A stretch of 64,000 nucleotides of DNA from Carya illinoinensis (GCF_018687715.1 NC_056755.1:42668501-42732500); one strand, 5' to 3'; positions 35,640-48,713 are shown, numbered from the stretch's first letter. Program-made: numbers and translations. The notes: generated by a model from the letters alone, not told the origin.

Positions 35640-36299
35640 GTACAAGAGGTAAAACAAATACGTTTTATATTACTAATACTAGTATATAATACTAATATTA
35701 GTACTAATAAAAAATTTTTGGACTAGTATATATAATATATATTAGATAACTATATTATATAGTATAGCGTATTTAATTAAAAACCTATATATATATTATA
35801 AGTAACTAGTATATATATAATACTATATATATTATGCATTAGATGAGTATAAAATAGTATTGTGTAAAACATTGCATTCTAAAGTAATATACTAAGTATA
35901 TAGTAAAACATTGCATTAAATATAAGTATAAAATGCATATATTTAATATATTTAGTTTGTATATTAGTAATAAACTAAGTACTTAGAATATATAATAAAG
36001 TATTATAGTACTATTAGTTTTTATATATTTATGCTATCTGTACTATAATATCACTTAGTATTATACTATTAGTGATACTTAGTATTATACTTATAGTGAT
36101 ACTAATTATACGTATAACACTACTAGTGATACTAAATAAAATATTATACTATTAGTAATACTTAATATTATAGATTGATAAGAAACTTAGTATTATACTA
36201 TTAGTGACACTTAGTATTATATAGTGTATATAGTTTTAACATATACTAATAATAATATTGGGTGTATTATGTGTATATTTATATATTGCTATAATTATA
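35640..36299. repeat. AT-rich spacer of element B with quasi-tandem TTAGTATTATACTATTAGTG units
   Basis: Almost only A/T. From about 36,045 to 36,235 a unit of roughly 25-40 bases (TTAGTATTATACTATTAGTGA) recurs several times. No gene. It occupies the same place as the spacer of element A. Confidence 0.7.
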
Positions 36300-36460
36300 T
36301 GTTCGAACGAATATCAAAATAGTTCGAATAGAGATAAAGTCTGTTCGAATGAATTTTTTTTGTTTGGAGGGAAAATTCGGGTCAAATTATCGGTATATAC
36401 TGGAGAATTTTCTTTTTCTTTTTTTTTTTTGTCGAACTCTAATATTATTAGTTTGAACGG
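36300..36460. repeat. TTCGAA palindrome array B2
   Basis: Cores start at 36,302, 36,323 and 36,344 (21, 21), then 36,431 and 36,452 (21). It lies between the AT-rich spacer and the TNPD hairpin, the same place as array A3/A4. Confidence 0.87.
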
Positions 36461-36631
36461 AAAAATATTATGGGAAAATATAGGGTCGACTTCAAAATCT
36501 TTAAGGTCTTATCATGTATACTTGTAATGTAATTTTGCAATGTATTTGTAATTTGGAATGTGATTATAACAATTGTTATGTTTACTACTGAGCTATTGGA
36601 TTTTCTAGTTATTTTACATGTAGTTAAACTT

Positions 36632-36715
36632 TAGACCCGTTTGAGAGTTGTGGCCAAATATTATCTTAAAGAATGTTTGGGTACAACTCTTGAATTATCC
36701 AAAGTGTATAGTTTG
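36632..36715 (+). promoter_or_regulatory. Conserved stem-loop in TNPD leader, element B
   Basis: TTTAGACCCGTT leads into arms 36,644-36,658 and 36,676-36,690: 13 Watson-Crick pairs, one G-T and one mismatch, loop 17. A second weaker hairpin follows (TATCCA...TGTATA). Compared with element A the paired bases differ yet still pair. Confidence 0.75.
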
Positions 36716-37061
36716 GGATTCTATCATCTATATGACATATATATTCAGTTAAAACTTCTGTGTTAGTCAATTAAAATTTTAGTTCAACATTTTCTTACAT
36801 TCTTCGAGTATGTAGTTCGTAAGTGTCTCAGCCCATGAATAGGGTTGATGACTTATCGTGACTAGCATACTTGGAGAATTGTAGGGAAATGTTGCTGAAA
36901 GTTTTACTAACATACAAGTTTTGGACTGAGTATATATACGATATAGATGATAGTCTCTCGAATGGGATAGGACCAACTGCCTTAAAAATGGATGGTAATT
37001 AAACACGTGTATTGTAATAGTTTCTTGATACTATTTCTCTCATTAATTGGATTTTTTATAG

Positions 37062-39277
37062 ATGGATAAGAGTTAGATGTTGTTGGGAAATAGACTTGGT
37101 TGAGACTATAAGCAGTATGCATAATGGGTGTAGCCTTTCTTAGAATTTTCTTGTGGGAGTGTTGATAGTTGAGGGTTTATAAGATGCCCATGCAAGAAGT
37201 GTAAAAACCTTAGATCATATAATATGGTCGTAGTAGATCATTTATTCATAAATGGAATTGATCTTAAATATTCACATTGGGTTTTACATGATAAACCATT
37301 TCCTAAAAGAGTTAGATTTGGCTATCATCTCAATCAGATGGATGAATGTAACGAGATCGACACGGAGGACATAAATGTTGATATTTCTGATGATAGTTAT
37401 GATAATGGAAAAGATATGACTGAAATGTTTGAGGATCTTAGCGCAGGCATATTTGGTTCCAGGGATAAGAATGAACATCTACACAATCATTTGAGGGAAA
37501 TGAAGACTTTGGATCACTATGGGTGGATGCACAATGAGAATTGTACGAAGGGTGCACCCATCATAGCAAGTTGTCATTCACTGTTAGACTGCTCCATATT
37601 AAGTATATTTGTCGTATTTCTACAAAGGCGATCGATATGCTACTTGAATTATTTAAAGAGGCTCTCCCACAGGATAACATATTACCTCAAAATTTTTATA
37701 AAGCGAGGGTTAGGATTTGATTATAATATCATCCACGCATGTAAGAATGATTATAATATCATCCATACATGTAAGAATTATTTTTCAAGAGTATTTACAG
37801 TAGAACATTGAAAGTTGATGCCTTATTAAAAATGGAAGCTGACATGGTATTGATATTGTGCAAGTTGGAGAGTTTGTACCTGCCTTTATTCTTTGATGTA
37901 ATGGTTCATTTGGCTGTGCATCTACCTTGTGAGGTTTTAGTTGCTGGCCCTGTTCAGTATAGATGGATGTATCCTATTGAACGGTTTTTAAAAATACTTA
38001 AGCGATCTGTGGAGAATAAGGCTCATCCGGAAGGATCAATCGTAGAGTCATACATTCATAATGAGTGGCATACATTTTGTTCAATGTATTTTCGTGGGGT
38101 TGATGCTGGATTTATGAGACCAGATTGAAATTTTGAAGGTGGACAAATGGGAGTTTTGTCAGCATTTACCATATTTTCCCATAAAGTACGTCTCATAGGT
38201 GCACAAGTGGGCTATGATCTATGTGGGCGAGAGTTTGAAAGAGCTCGATAGTATGTCTTGAATAACTGTAAAGAGATTGAACACTATTTGAGGTTAGTGA
38301 TAATCATCTAATTTAATAGTATTTTTAAGTGCATTTATAATAATATAGTATATATTGATACAAATTAATAGTTCACATTAACATACGCAGTGAACATATA
38401 CAACTATTTCGCACGAATGATGCGAATGACGTAGAAAAGATGCACGAAGAAGAATTTGCCTCGTGGTTTGAACATATGGTATTACTAGAAAAAAATATGC
38501 ACAATTATTTTGAACTTTATACATTTTGTAAGTGTCACCATATTTATATATGATATAAGTAGAATACTATTTATTTATGTAGGTTGCATCGAAATATAGT
38601 GAACATTCAGATGAAATCTCACCAGAAGTGTATGCTTTGGCATGTGGTCTGTCTAATCGGGCTATCCAATATTCAGGATGTTTAGTGCGTGGATATAGAT
38701 TTCACACAGCAGACAGCGAACGATATATGAAAATTCAAAATTGTGGGGTTGTAGTCGAAGGAAGCCATGGGATGATAATATCGATTTTTACGGAATTGTG
38801 GAAGATATCATAGCGTTAAAATATGTGGGGGAATATATGGTCTGGTTATTTAAATGTAATTGGTGGGATGTCTTAAATCCTAGGTTGGAAGGGTGTAAGG
38901 ATGAATATTTTGTAAGTGTCAATACATCTCGTAAATGGTATGAAGATGATCCTTTCGTTCTCGCATGCCAAGCAAATTAAGTTTTTTATTTAGATGATCT
39001 GAAGTTTGAAAATCCATAGAGGGTAGTCGAGAAGTTTGCACCAAGAAATGAATATGATTATATTCCAGAGGCAGACAAACCACATGAAGAAGTAAATAGT
39101 TTAGACTATGAAGAAGCATATCAAGAAAATGAATCATGCATTAATCTATTTGTTGATCTAAGCCAATATGACATGGTCCCATTGCGCAGAGAAGATGTTC
39201 AACCCGAAGTAATTGAAGGTGACATGTTGGAAGAACATGAATCAACTAACGTGTCTACTGAGGATGAGAGTGACTAG
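37062..39277 (+). pseudogene. TNPD-like CACTA transposase, element B (catalytic region deleted)
   Basis: MDKS at 37,062 is followed by a stop and several more. The Transposase-associated domain is seen at about 37,180-37,300 (CPCKKCKN, VVDHLFINGIDLKYSHW). After HACKND, at 37,745-37,800, the sequence jumps to the DUF4218 domain (37,808-38,128; FFDVMVHLAVHLP, YRWMYPIERFL), so most of Transposase_21 is deleted. A 30-base tandem duplication (37,721-37,780) sits at the junction. Introns: about 38,295-38,390 and 38,480-38,580. DUF4216 region 38,600-38,985, then an acidic tail to the stop at 39,275-39,277. Confidence 0.88.
37721..37780. repeat. 30-bp tandem duplication at TNPD deletion junction
   Basis: TTATAATATCATCCACGCAT at 37,721 repeats with one change at 37,751, immediately before the missing Transposase_21 region. 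Confidence 0.9.
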
Positions 39278-39392
39278 TCCAACAAAACTGATACTGAATG
39301 ATTTTCAAACAGATATTTGTGTAGGTATAATTCTTATAAAAATATAAAATGTATCTTGTTCGAATAATAATTTATTATAATTTCAAACAGAT

Positions 39393-40908
39393 ATGCCTCC
39401 TAAACGCAAAAAAACATATGAGTCATCTCCACCACTTACTAACTCCCTGTGTGATTCACCTACCGACAATGGTAGGCCAACATCACCAGAACTAGAACAA
39501 GGTATTTTATCACTCTATATCTTTCGAATAAAATAATTTAATTAAAATATATGCTTTAATTATTGTATATATAGTTGTTGTGAACTAGTGCCGAGTTAGA
39601 GACATTACCAAGGGTTTCTGCATAGAGAAAGTAATGAAAGTTGGTAAAATTAAAGTTGATATACCTGATGATCATACCGGTGGCTCTGGGGATTAGGCAG
39701 CTTGACTTGCTTCTTACGTTGGTACACTTACTCGCGCGTATGGACCGATGGCTACATTCTCCTGGGCTAAAGTTTCCCAAGATGTGAAAGACCACATCAA
39801 AAATTGTTGCCTGGTAATAAGTTACTTTGTATAACATTTTTATTTAAATAACTTTTGAAATTATACTGATTGTTTATAATTTTTTGAAGGACGAGTTTGA
39901 ACTAAATTTTGACCGGCGAGAGGATCGACTAACGATTGAGGAACTAATGTCGAATGCATTCTGAAGGTACAAAGGTCAATGCCATGCACACTATCAGAAA
40001 TTCAGTACTACGATAGAAGCGCGTCAAAATCCATTCCAAACAATGCCACCAAACAAATGGAAGAAAGTTTGTGATCTGTTTAAAGATTCTGCTTATCAGT
40101 TAATTTCACTGCTATCTTTTTTTAATAATATATGGTAGATGTATTAAACATAAAATTATAATATTTTTTTTAGCAACGGAGTACGGTGAACAAAGCAAAT
40201 AGATCAAATTTAACGATACACCATCATGGGAGTTCTCGATCTTTTCATCACTTGTAAAAAAAATAGTTAGTTATTTTAGTCCCCATTAAATATTAATATA
40301 TACACTTTCCTGGTTTAAATTCTGATATTGAATTTCATTTTGCAGCAAGAAAAAAGTCTTGCTGACTATGATCTGGCTCAATTGTATGCTAAAGTATATA
40401 ATCGTAATGGTGTTTGAAGCAATCTTGAGGCAGCGGCAAATTATGTAAGTTTTAGTTTATTTAATTCCATTGTCTAAAGATATTTTTGTTACCTATACTA
40501 ATTTTAATGTTTTTCTTTTTGTAGGACAATATGATATCTGTTAAAGAAACTGCTGCGGATCCATATGATGAATCATCTGTCAACGATATTCAAATCTTTT
40601 CTCAAGTTCTTAGATCACATTATGGATATTGGAGGGGCTTAGAACGTTGCGTGAAGCCATTCTCAACATCTTCATCCTCTTCTAAAGCAAGATCCAATGA
40701 CGACAAGACTAAAGAATTAGATGAAGCTACATTTGAGATAGAACGATTAAGGTTGAAGGAAAAAGAGTTTCTAACCCAATTAGATCAAACAACAGATTTA
40801 GAGGCAAGATTAGAAGAGACGATAGAATTAAATAACCAAAAAATGTTTGAACAATTCCAATCAATGATGTCCCAAAACTCTATGCCACCACTACCATCAC
40901 AATCATAA
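39393..40908 (+). pseudogene. Transposase_24-like second gene of element B
   Basis: ATG at 39,393 (MPPKRKKTYESSPP). Exons by eye: 39,393-39,501; 39,575-39,816 (KVMKVGKIKVDIP, ASYVGTLTRAYGPM, WAKVSQDVKDHI); 39,890-40,100 (a RREDR...RYKGQCHAHY stretch); 40,172-40,255 (a VNKANRSN...HHGSSRSF stretch); 40,346-40,445; 40,525-40,908. The last exon is open to its stop, with a Lys/Glu-rich coiled-coil-like segment (about residues 62-105). The pattern is that of Transposase_24 (Ptta/En-Spm). Several internal stops (for example after ELVPS and GGSGD) make it a pseudogene. By position it would be the DNA-binding partner of TNPD (inference). Confidence 0.75.
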
Positions 40909-41049
40909 TTAATTTAATTTTTTTAATTACCTTTATTTATGATGTTTGTAAACATTTGAACAATTGATATATATAGATCACAATTTGTATTAGTATTTTC
41001 TTTTTAATTAAATTTCATTTTGTTTGATCAATACCGTTTAAACTTTAAA

Positions 41050-41445
41050 TAACCCATTCGAATGGTAAATTATCATTTATGCATACATTCGAACAAAAAT
41101 AGATCTATTCGAAAAAAAAAAAAAACCCATTCGAACGTATCAGAAATACATTCCCTGCATTCGTTTGAACAATTAAATATTTATTCGAATAACGTTATTT
41201 TTCAAAACTCCGTTTGAACAGAAGATTTCTAAAAATAGATTGTCTATTCTAACAGTTAATATTTTTCTTCGAACAAAAGTTACTTAAAAATGTGTTGGTT
41301 CGAACGGTCTTGGTCAAATATGGTTATTGGTTCAAATTAACATTTCATGTTGTTCGAACAAAATTTTAAGTTCAAACATAAATTTTTTCATTCAAACTTG
41401 ATTATGAGACAAAATTTTTTTGTCTAAAAAAAAAATTTCGTTCAA
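41050..41445. repeat. TTCGAA palindrome array B3 (right subterminal)
   Basis: Cores start at 41,057, 41,088, 41,108, 41,130, 41,164, 41,184, 41,213 and onward, with many intervals of 20-22. More diverged forms run to about 41,440 (TTCGAACAAAA, TTCAAA). It is followed by the AGACAAAA-rich terminal zone. Confidence 0.8.
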
Positions 41446-41816
41446 ATGGTTTTGACTGGTTCCTCTCAATTTCATCCCTAAAAGTGCTTTTTGGAAATGA
41501 GAATCAATTTTTGTCTCCAAAAAGTTTCTAAGACAAAATAGAGACAAAAATTTTTCATCTCCAAAAACTTCTAAGGATGAAATTTGGATTTGTTGAGACA
41601 AAATTTTTTGTCTCAAAAAACTAATTCTCTTGTCATGTTACATGCAGTAGCTAAACTAATAGTAATCACACGTTCAACGCTTTGAGTTACAGGTGGTATA
41701 TTGGGATCAATTTTCTTCCTAAGTATTGTTTTAACCTTTCATTTTTAATAGTACTACGGGTCATGTTGAATGGCCTTTATTTCCATTTTGTAGACAAGCC
41801 ATGCATGCATGCAATA

Positions 41817-42176
41817 TCATGGCGGCTTAACTGGACTTGGCGAAGAGCGAGTGACGTGATCAACCTCCTCTAGTGAATTTAACAACAGATGCTTCATGGA
41901 CTCATGACCTGTGAGGGTCTTTTGGTTGATCCTTGAAGCAGAGCGTGGGATGTGAGTGTCCGGATTGGGTCCAGATGGAGGAACAAGCTAACCCTTCTGC
42001 AATGATCCCGACTGTGAATGAGCCATAGAGTTACCTACTGAGACCTTTTGGCTAATTGTTGAAGCAAAGCATGGAATTTGAGAGGCCGGATTGGGCACAT
42101 AGGAAGGCACATGATGAAGACCTTTTTGTAGTGATTCAAACGAAAAATGAGCCATAAAGTTGCTAAAGAAGGTTCT
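41817..42176 (-). pseudogene. Two decayed in-frame CTNIP peptide units behind gene 2
   Basis: The frame of CTNIP gene 2 continues past its TAG (42,177-42,179) through two more units resembling its C-terminal half, with another TAG near 41,988 and a final TGA at 41,817-41,819. Units start with Met codons at 42,284 (inside gene 2), 42,155, 42,026 and 41,897: a period of 129 bases, 43 codons. Each keeps SLQKG, a P-N-P stretch and INQK/ISQK. Unit 2 has ASQIP where CTHIP is expected; unit 3 has PPSGPNPDTHIP with Cys replaced by Asp. So neither unit has the intact core. This looks like a former multi-peptide precursor, or tandem exon growth followed by decay. Confidence 0.8.
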
Positions 42177-42389
42177 CTAGTTGATTGTTGAAGTGGGTTT
42201 TGGGATGTGGGTGCATGGATTGGAAGCAGATGAATCAGGGACTGAACCCTTCTGCAATGACCCTAACGAAAGGCTTTTATGCATAAATGTTTGTCCTTCT
42301 CCATGAAGGATTCTGCAAGCCTCATTTGCGTGCATGCTCATAAGAGATAACACTATTGTGACTGCAAGAAGCATCTTTAAAACCCTCAT
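42177..42389 (-). CDS. CTNIP/SCREW-type secreted peptide precursor, gene 2
   Basis: ATG at 42,389 on the minus strand, 70 residues. Signal segment at residues 3-19 (VLKMLLAVTIVLSLMSM), then HANEACRILHG, then SLQKG and NPCTHIPK near residues 57-64. Compared with gene 1 the core P-C-T-H-I-P is kept, but there is no second Cys after it; the only other Cys is residue 25 in the pro-region. This could mean a changed or non-functional ligand. It is in the opposite direction to genes 1 and 3. The frame goes on beyond its TAG into two more peptide-like units. Upstream, a TATAAATA box lies 80 bases before the ATG and a CACTA terminus 179 bases before it. Confidence 0.68.
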   Translation of the reverse strand: MRVLKMLLAVTIVLSLMSMHANEACRILHGEGQTFMHKSLSLGSLQKGSVPDSSASNPCTHIPKPTSTIN

Positions 42390-42468
42390 GATGATCAACT
42401 TGTTCTATATATAAGCCAAGATAGTTAATTATAACTAATTTGATGAAGTGCTTGCCAAGGATTGTGGG

Positions 42469-42476
42469 TATTTATA
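42469..42476 (-). promoter_or_regulatory. TATA box of CTNIP gene 2
   Basis: On the minus strand TATAAATA. The alternative, TATATATA at about 42,409-42,416, lies too close to the ATG for a usual leader. The CACTA terminus at 42,568 is about 90 bases upstream of this box. Confidence 0.55.
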
Positions 42477-42593
42477 ATATATGTATGCGGGAACGAACTT
42501 CATGTGTGACTTGAGTTTTCCAGTTTTTAAAAATGTTTGAATCCTTGTATCTCTTGACTATTATATACACTACAACAAAATGGGCCATTTGCC

Positions 42594-43960
42594 ACCAGTT
42601 CTTTTTCCACGACAAACCATAGTGAGAATTCCTTATGTTTTCAGACCAAGCTTGTTTGTGAAGAATGAAATGAGATGTTGCAGTGAAATGCCCAGCCACT
42701 AGAGTGTTTTGGTGGAAAATTTTTCCTTTTTCTGTGAAAGTTAGTCGTCGCAATAAAATTCCCTTCAAATATTCCCTAACTGTAAAGAGTAAAGTTTTTT
42801 GGGACGAAATCATTTTGTGAACAAATCTCTTTTATGTTCGATCATGACCCTTTTCTGCTGGGAGAATAGTGTCTTCCCTCCCTATCTCATTCATTTTGGC
42901 TTTTCGGTGCAAACCAACAGAAGCTCTACACTACACGGCCAGATATTAAATCAGTGGGTTATGCAAATTAGGGCTTAGGAAATTAGGGTTGATTGATTGG
43001 GGCTTTGATAATTTTGCACTGAGTAGAGAGTTGGCGTCTACGACTTCAGCATCTCCCATCCCATCCAACGTAGCTTCATGTAAAATACGTCTCTTCTAAA
43101 ATTATTCCATCCCTTGTATTGTGTGATATCATCGATGTGGAGATAAAGTAGATCTGAGGCTTCAATAAAGTAGCAAAAAGTCATCTCCTTGAGGAGGTAG
43201 CTCAAAGTCCACTGAGACAACTTGGTAAATCTCATCAATTTTATTTCTTCCTTACCCATCTTCTAATATCTTCTATAGTCTTTTAACTGATTTCATTTCA
43301 GGTAGACTCCTTTCTGCATTTCAAGCACAAGAAGCCCTCCACCTCAATATTGCGTCTCTATCTTTCTCTCCAGTGGTTTCTGAGACCAGCTTGACACGTA
43401 TGTATCTAGTTTCAAATTCCTCATCTAAGTCCATGGGTGTCGGTATTTTGTGCAGAGTCTATACTTTTTGTTTGCAAAAAAGACTCAGTCGCTCATCCCC
43501 ATAAACCCTCCTTGATGGAAAGCCCTTCAAAAGCCAATCTTTGAGTTTCAGAATGCCACATTAGCCTTAATTATGCTTCATTTTTGTTGTTTAGGGTCAT
43601 GTATCTGCTTGAAAGAAATGAATCTATGCTATAGGTTTACATTAGTAATCTTTAATTGTGAGTTCCAAATTTTGCATACCAGTGTTATGGCTTATGTTAT
43701 CTAATCGTGCCATAGTTTGTGTAATTCCAATTTTAGATTAAATGACTTGTGTTGGCCTACTTCTAGAATGAGCCAGATTGTATTACCATGGTATTTTTTA
43801 TTAGAGAAGTAATTTAGTGTCTTTGCTCATCTGTACACACTGAATTAAAGCTTTTCCAAGTGTAGGAGTGTGTCCCAACTTGCATGATTAGGGTTGCTCT
43901 AGAATGTAAAAAGGTTCTCAAACGTAGACTTTGGTTTTCAATTATGCAAAGTCAAGAGAA
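42594..43960. other. Left subterminal and non-coding region of element C
   Basis: No gene seen. It includes subterminal motifs to about 42,830, a possible transcribed leader near 43,030-43,390, and ends in a TA tract at 43,962 that marks the left edge of similarity to copy 1. Confidence 0.45.
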
Positions 43961-43963
43961 TAT

Positions 43964-44011
<48 letters not shown>

Positions 44012-44962
44012 CTATAGAACTTGCTAGACAAAGCAAGTTTATGAACCTCTAAAAGGCTTTTTTCCTAGAAGTAGCTCACTCAACAATTTGCTGGGGAAGA
44101 GAAATCAACCTAAGCTTAAATGAAAATTCCTAGAACTAGTATTTTTCCTTCAGCTACAACTGCAGGTCCTACAAAATGAAAGAACCTTTCTTCATCATAC
44201 TGAAGGATGAATGTCTGTGATAAGATTATGTATACTTGTTATGAAAATTCCTTAATCCAAAGTTGGGTTTTGAGAGGTCTTGATAAGATCATGTGTACTT
44301 TGTTGAAGCATACATGGAGAGCTTTCACTGAATGTATGCCATGATGCAAAAAGATAATAATTCATGAGTCCTGTTTGTGAGATGGATTTTCCTTTGGCCA
44401 TGGCAAAGCTAAGTTTCAAGCTGTGGGTATATCTTTCCCATAGATCTTTTGCTTGGATACAGATGGTAACATGCTGTATTTCTTGTGAATGTGCATTCTA
44501 GCATAATGATAACTCTTTTATTAGGAGAAATTTGGAATTATACAAGGAAAATATTTTTTATTCATTTATTCACCAATTTGAAGAACTTTATAATCTTACT
44601 TTCACATTTGAACCCTCCAAAACATCTCCTCAATTGGCTCTAACAAGATATATAAATATATATATATATTGCAAAAGAAATTGAGACTACTCTCTAACAA
44701 TTGGCCATACTTAATTTCTTTTCTCTGCTGCAGTTTTTGGAAAAACTAAAGACTTCTCAGGGTGATATCAGATGCTAATGAAAGGCTTCAGCTCAGTGCA
44801 AAGGTTGTGTTTTGATCTCTACCCAAGCTGTATTGTTGAATTGGTTTATGATGATTCAGGGTTCTTAACTTTTGTTTATTGCTAAGATGCAGGACAATTC
44901 TGAGATCATGATATTGAAATTGTCACTGGAAATGACGCTACAGTTATTGAAATGGTAATGGG

Positions 44963-46070
<1,108 letters not shown>

Positions 46071-48713
46071 TGTGACACCCCCGACCCCCCACATATGGAA
46101 ACTCGGGAATCGAGGCATCTGGAATGATGACAACACAGGTCATGCATCTTATCGCCAAGTGCCAAGTGTGTGTGTATGCAACACGTATACATCAAAAATA
46201 ACACAATGGGTGATAAAAATCTTTCAACTAAGTACCAGAATTTTGTTTAAATATAAACTCGTTTAAAACAAGTGTATCAAAATAATACAAGTCTCAATAA
46301 TGTCACAAATCCGAAAACATATAATTAAATACGAAAAATAATACAAGCCAAAAACTCTAATCAGTCCTCCGGCGGAGCCACCTCCTCAGGCTTAGCATCC
46401 TCTTCATCTGCATGAAAATCTACGGTACCAAAGACAGTACCGCAATAAGTAATAATTCAAGTAACCCACAAGATAAAAATACATTAAAGCCACAACAATA
46501 TGCATAAACGTGATGTCATATGCATGAGATTCAAAAATAAACATTTCCCAAAAATAATCATTTTCCAACGCACGCCAAAATCCCATTTTTGACCCACAAT
46601 ATTTTTTTTAAAATATTTCCTCGCTATTATCTCAGATAATGACCCAAAACAAGAATCCACAACGTTTTCAGAAAATGGTCCCCAAAAATCCATTAATAAA
46701 ATCCCACTATTGTCTCAAAAATATGGCCTACAAATATCCTTTAAACAAATCTCGTCATTTTTCCAGAAAATAATCTATCAACCAATATTAAAACAAATTT
46801 TCAATTTTATCCGTGTGCACCATGATCTCCCCTAGGAATCATCTGCACACCCTAGCTCTCATGCCACACTACAGGTAATGACTAAGCATGTGACATCTTA
46901 ACGAGCGATACCCAGCTTCGCGCCTAGCCAGTACCATGAACAGGCATCCTCTGGCCCCCGCCAGCCGAGGGACCACAGAGTCGACAAGATAGTCTTACCG
47001 TATCGTCTGAGGAACCACAATCCATGGGACGTCACTCATTATATTCTACTCTCGGGTGACCAGAGAAGCTTAACCGAGATAATGCCCCATCTTAACTTGG
47101 GGTCGTGATACACACGCACCCAAAAATCTATTAATACTTGAAAACCCAGTTTTCAATTTCAAACACATGTACATGCATGCACCATACAATGCAAATGACA
47201 AGACAAATTATCCAATAAACCTAACATCATCCAAACATAAATAACTTCATCCTCAAATCCATTCGACCCTCGACTCCTCGGACTCAATCTGGCACAACCA
47301 ACTAAATCACAATGTATTGTTGAAGCAAAAATATATTTAAATCTTAAACGAAGTTTAGAAAATATTTACAATGCTTTAAAGGAAATATTTATGGAAGATC
47401 AAATATCCGATTAACTCTAAAAGCTAGCTTGAAAATAAATCACCAAAATTTACAATTTTTGGGGCTAAAAATGGCTTCGAAAACAAGGTAATCAAAGATG
47501 AAATTTTCAGAAATAAAGGGGCTGTTTTGCTAGGATAAAATTGAGAAGCTTAAGGCTGGAAAAGATGAGGCTCACGGACAACATGCAAAAACATAGGCAC
47601 GACAAAGACATAACAAGCCATGAAAATGAAGATGGAACTAGAATGGCTTGAGGCCAAAATAATCGAAATTGCAAGAGTTAAATAAAACCATGAACCCATG
47701 AAAATATTAGAGGGAAAAATAAAGGAAAATCGAGCATAAAATGGCCAAGAAAATCAAGCATTTTTTTGGTACAAAATAGAGCAAAAGTGAGTCTAAAACC
47801 ACCGAAAACTACAAGTGATTTCTCAGTACCAAGTACACAAAAATAAAAGGGGCAAAGAGAAGCAAAACGAAGCAAGAACATGAGGCCAAAACAAAGTATG
47901 AGCCCTACGTAAACACCTGCAAAAATGAAGGAAAACAAATGAAATAAAATGCAAAGAAAGAAGAGGTTCATTTCGGATCAACAGAAAAATATGGAAAATG
48001 AAACAAAAAGATGAAAATGAAAAGGGCACCAGCTGAAAGAAAAGATCAAGGTTTCGGCACCACCAGAAACAACCGAGTGAAGAGAAACCATAAAATAAAA
48101 TGAAAAGAAAGAAGAAGATGATGCACGGCAAGAGAAGAAGAAACAAATGGAGAATAAGAGATGCAGCAAACCGTGCAACAAGGAGTTGAAATGAGGCTAA
48201 CTGAAACCGAATAGAATGAAGGAGGAAAGGAGTGGTCGAAGCAAGGGAGAAAAGAAGGAGAAGAAGAAGTGAAGCCCTAAGGGTTGGGGTGAAGCGACGC
48301 CGTTTAGAGGGGAAGAGAGGGCTGGGCTGCAATGCTCACGGGCAAGGCCTGAAAATGAAAGGGCTTCACCCAAAAACAAAGGAAAATTGCACAAAGAAGA
48401 GTACAGTCCAACAATAGAAGTCTAACAAAGTAAGAAGGCATAATAAAAATAAATAGAAGCCAAATAAAACACTATAACTCAAAATTAATAAAATAAAAAT
48501 TTAAAGCCCAACAATAAAATATTTAAGGTAAAGAGAAATTTAAATGCAAATCAATAATTAATAACAAGAAAGCATATTAAAATAAATTGCACAACCTAAA
48601 AATAATAAAATAAATCCAACGAATAATACATTAAATTTAAAACAAGAGAACGATTATTTATAATAATTTAAATAATCATTCATGAAAATTACCCGTAAAA
48701 ATGGGATATTACA
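46071..48713 (-). mobile_element. LTR-like element, minus orientation, fuller copy
   Basis: TGTGACACCC at the start and GATATTACA at the end. It is 2,643 bp against 1,839 bp at 3,213-5,051; the extra ~0.8 kb is at about 47,560-48,365. On the minus strand that extra part is pyrimidine-rich with long Leu/Phe-rich ORFs, much as in the leader of the plus-orientation LTRs. The shorter copy is therefore best explained by a deletion. No gag/pol. Confidence 0.65.

Larger units (their letters stand above)
34550..41637 (+). mobile_element. CACTA element B (left part lost, right end present)
   Basis: Order: truncated ORF2 (-), TTCGAA arrays, AT-rich spacer, array, hairpin, TNPD (+), Transposase_24-like gene (+), array, and a right subterminal zone of AGACAAAA/TTTTGTCTC repeats. 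The end reads CTTGTCATG where CTTGTAGTG is expected for CACTACAAG, so two terminal bases are changed (41,623-41,637). The right flank is TTA. Same plan as A but different sequence. Confidence 0.8.

Noticed and set aside
42177..42398. Start of CTNIP gene 2 at 42,398
   Set aside because: That codon is TTG; the first ATG in frame is at 42,389, which also puts the hydrophobic signal segment in the usual place.
47678..48394. Long Leu/Phe-rich ORFs on the minus strand
   Set aside because: Inside the LTR-like element at 46,071-48,713 and driven by pyrimidine-rich composition; overlapping frames are all open, which points to composition and not coding.
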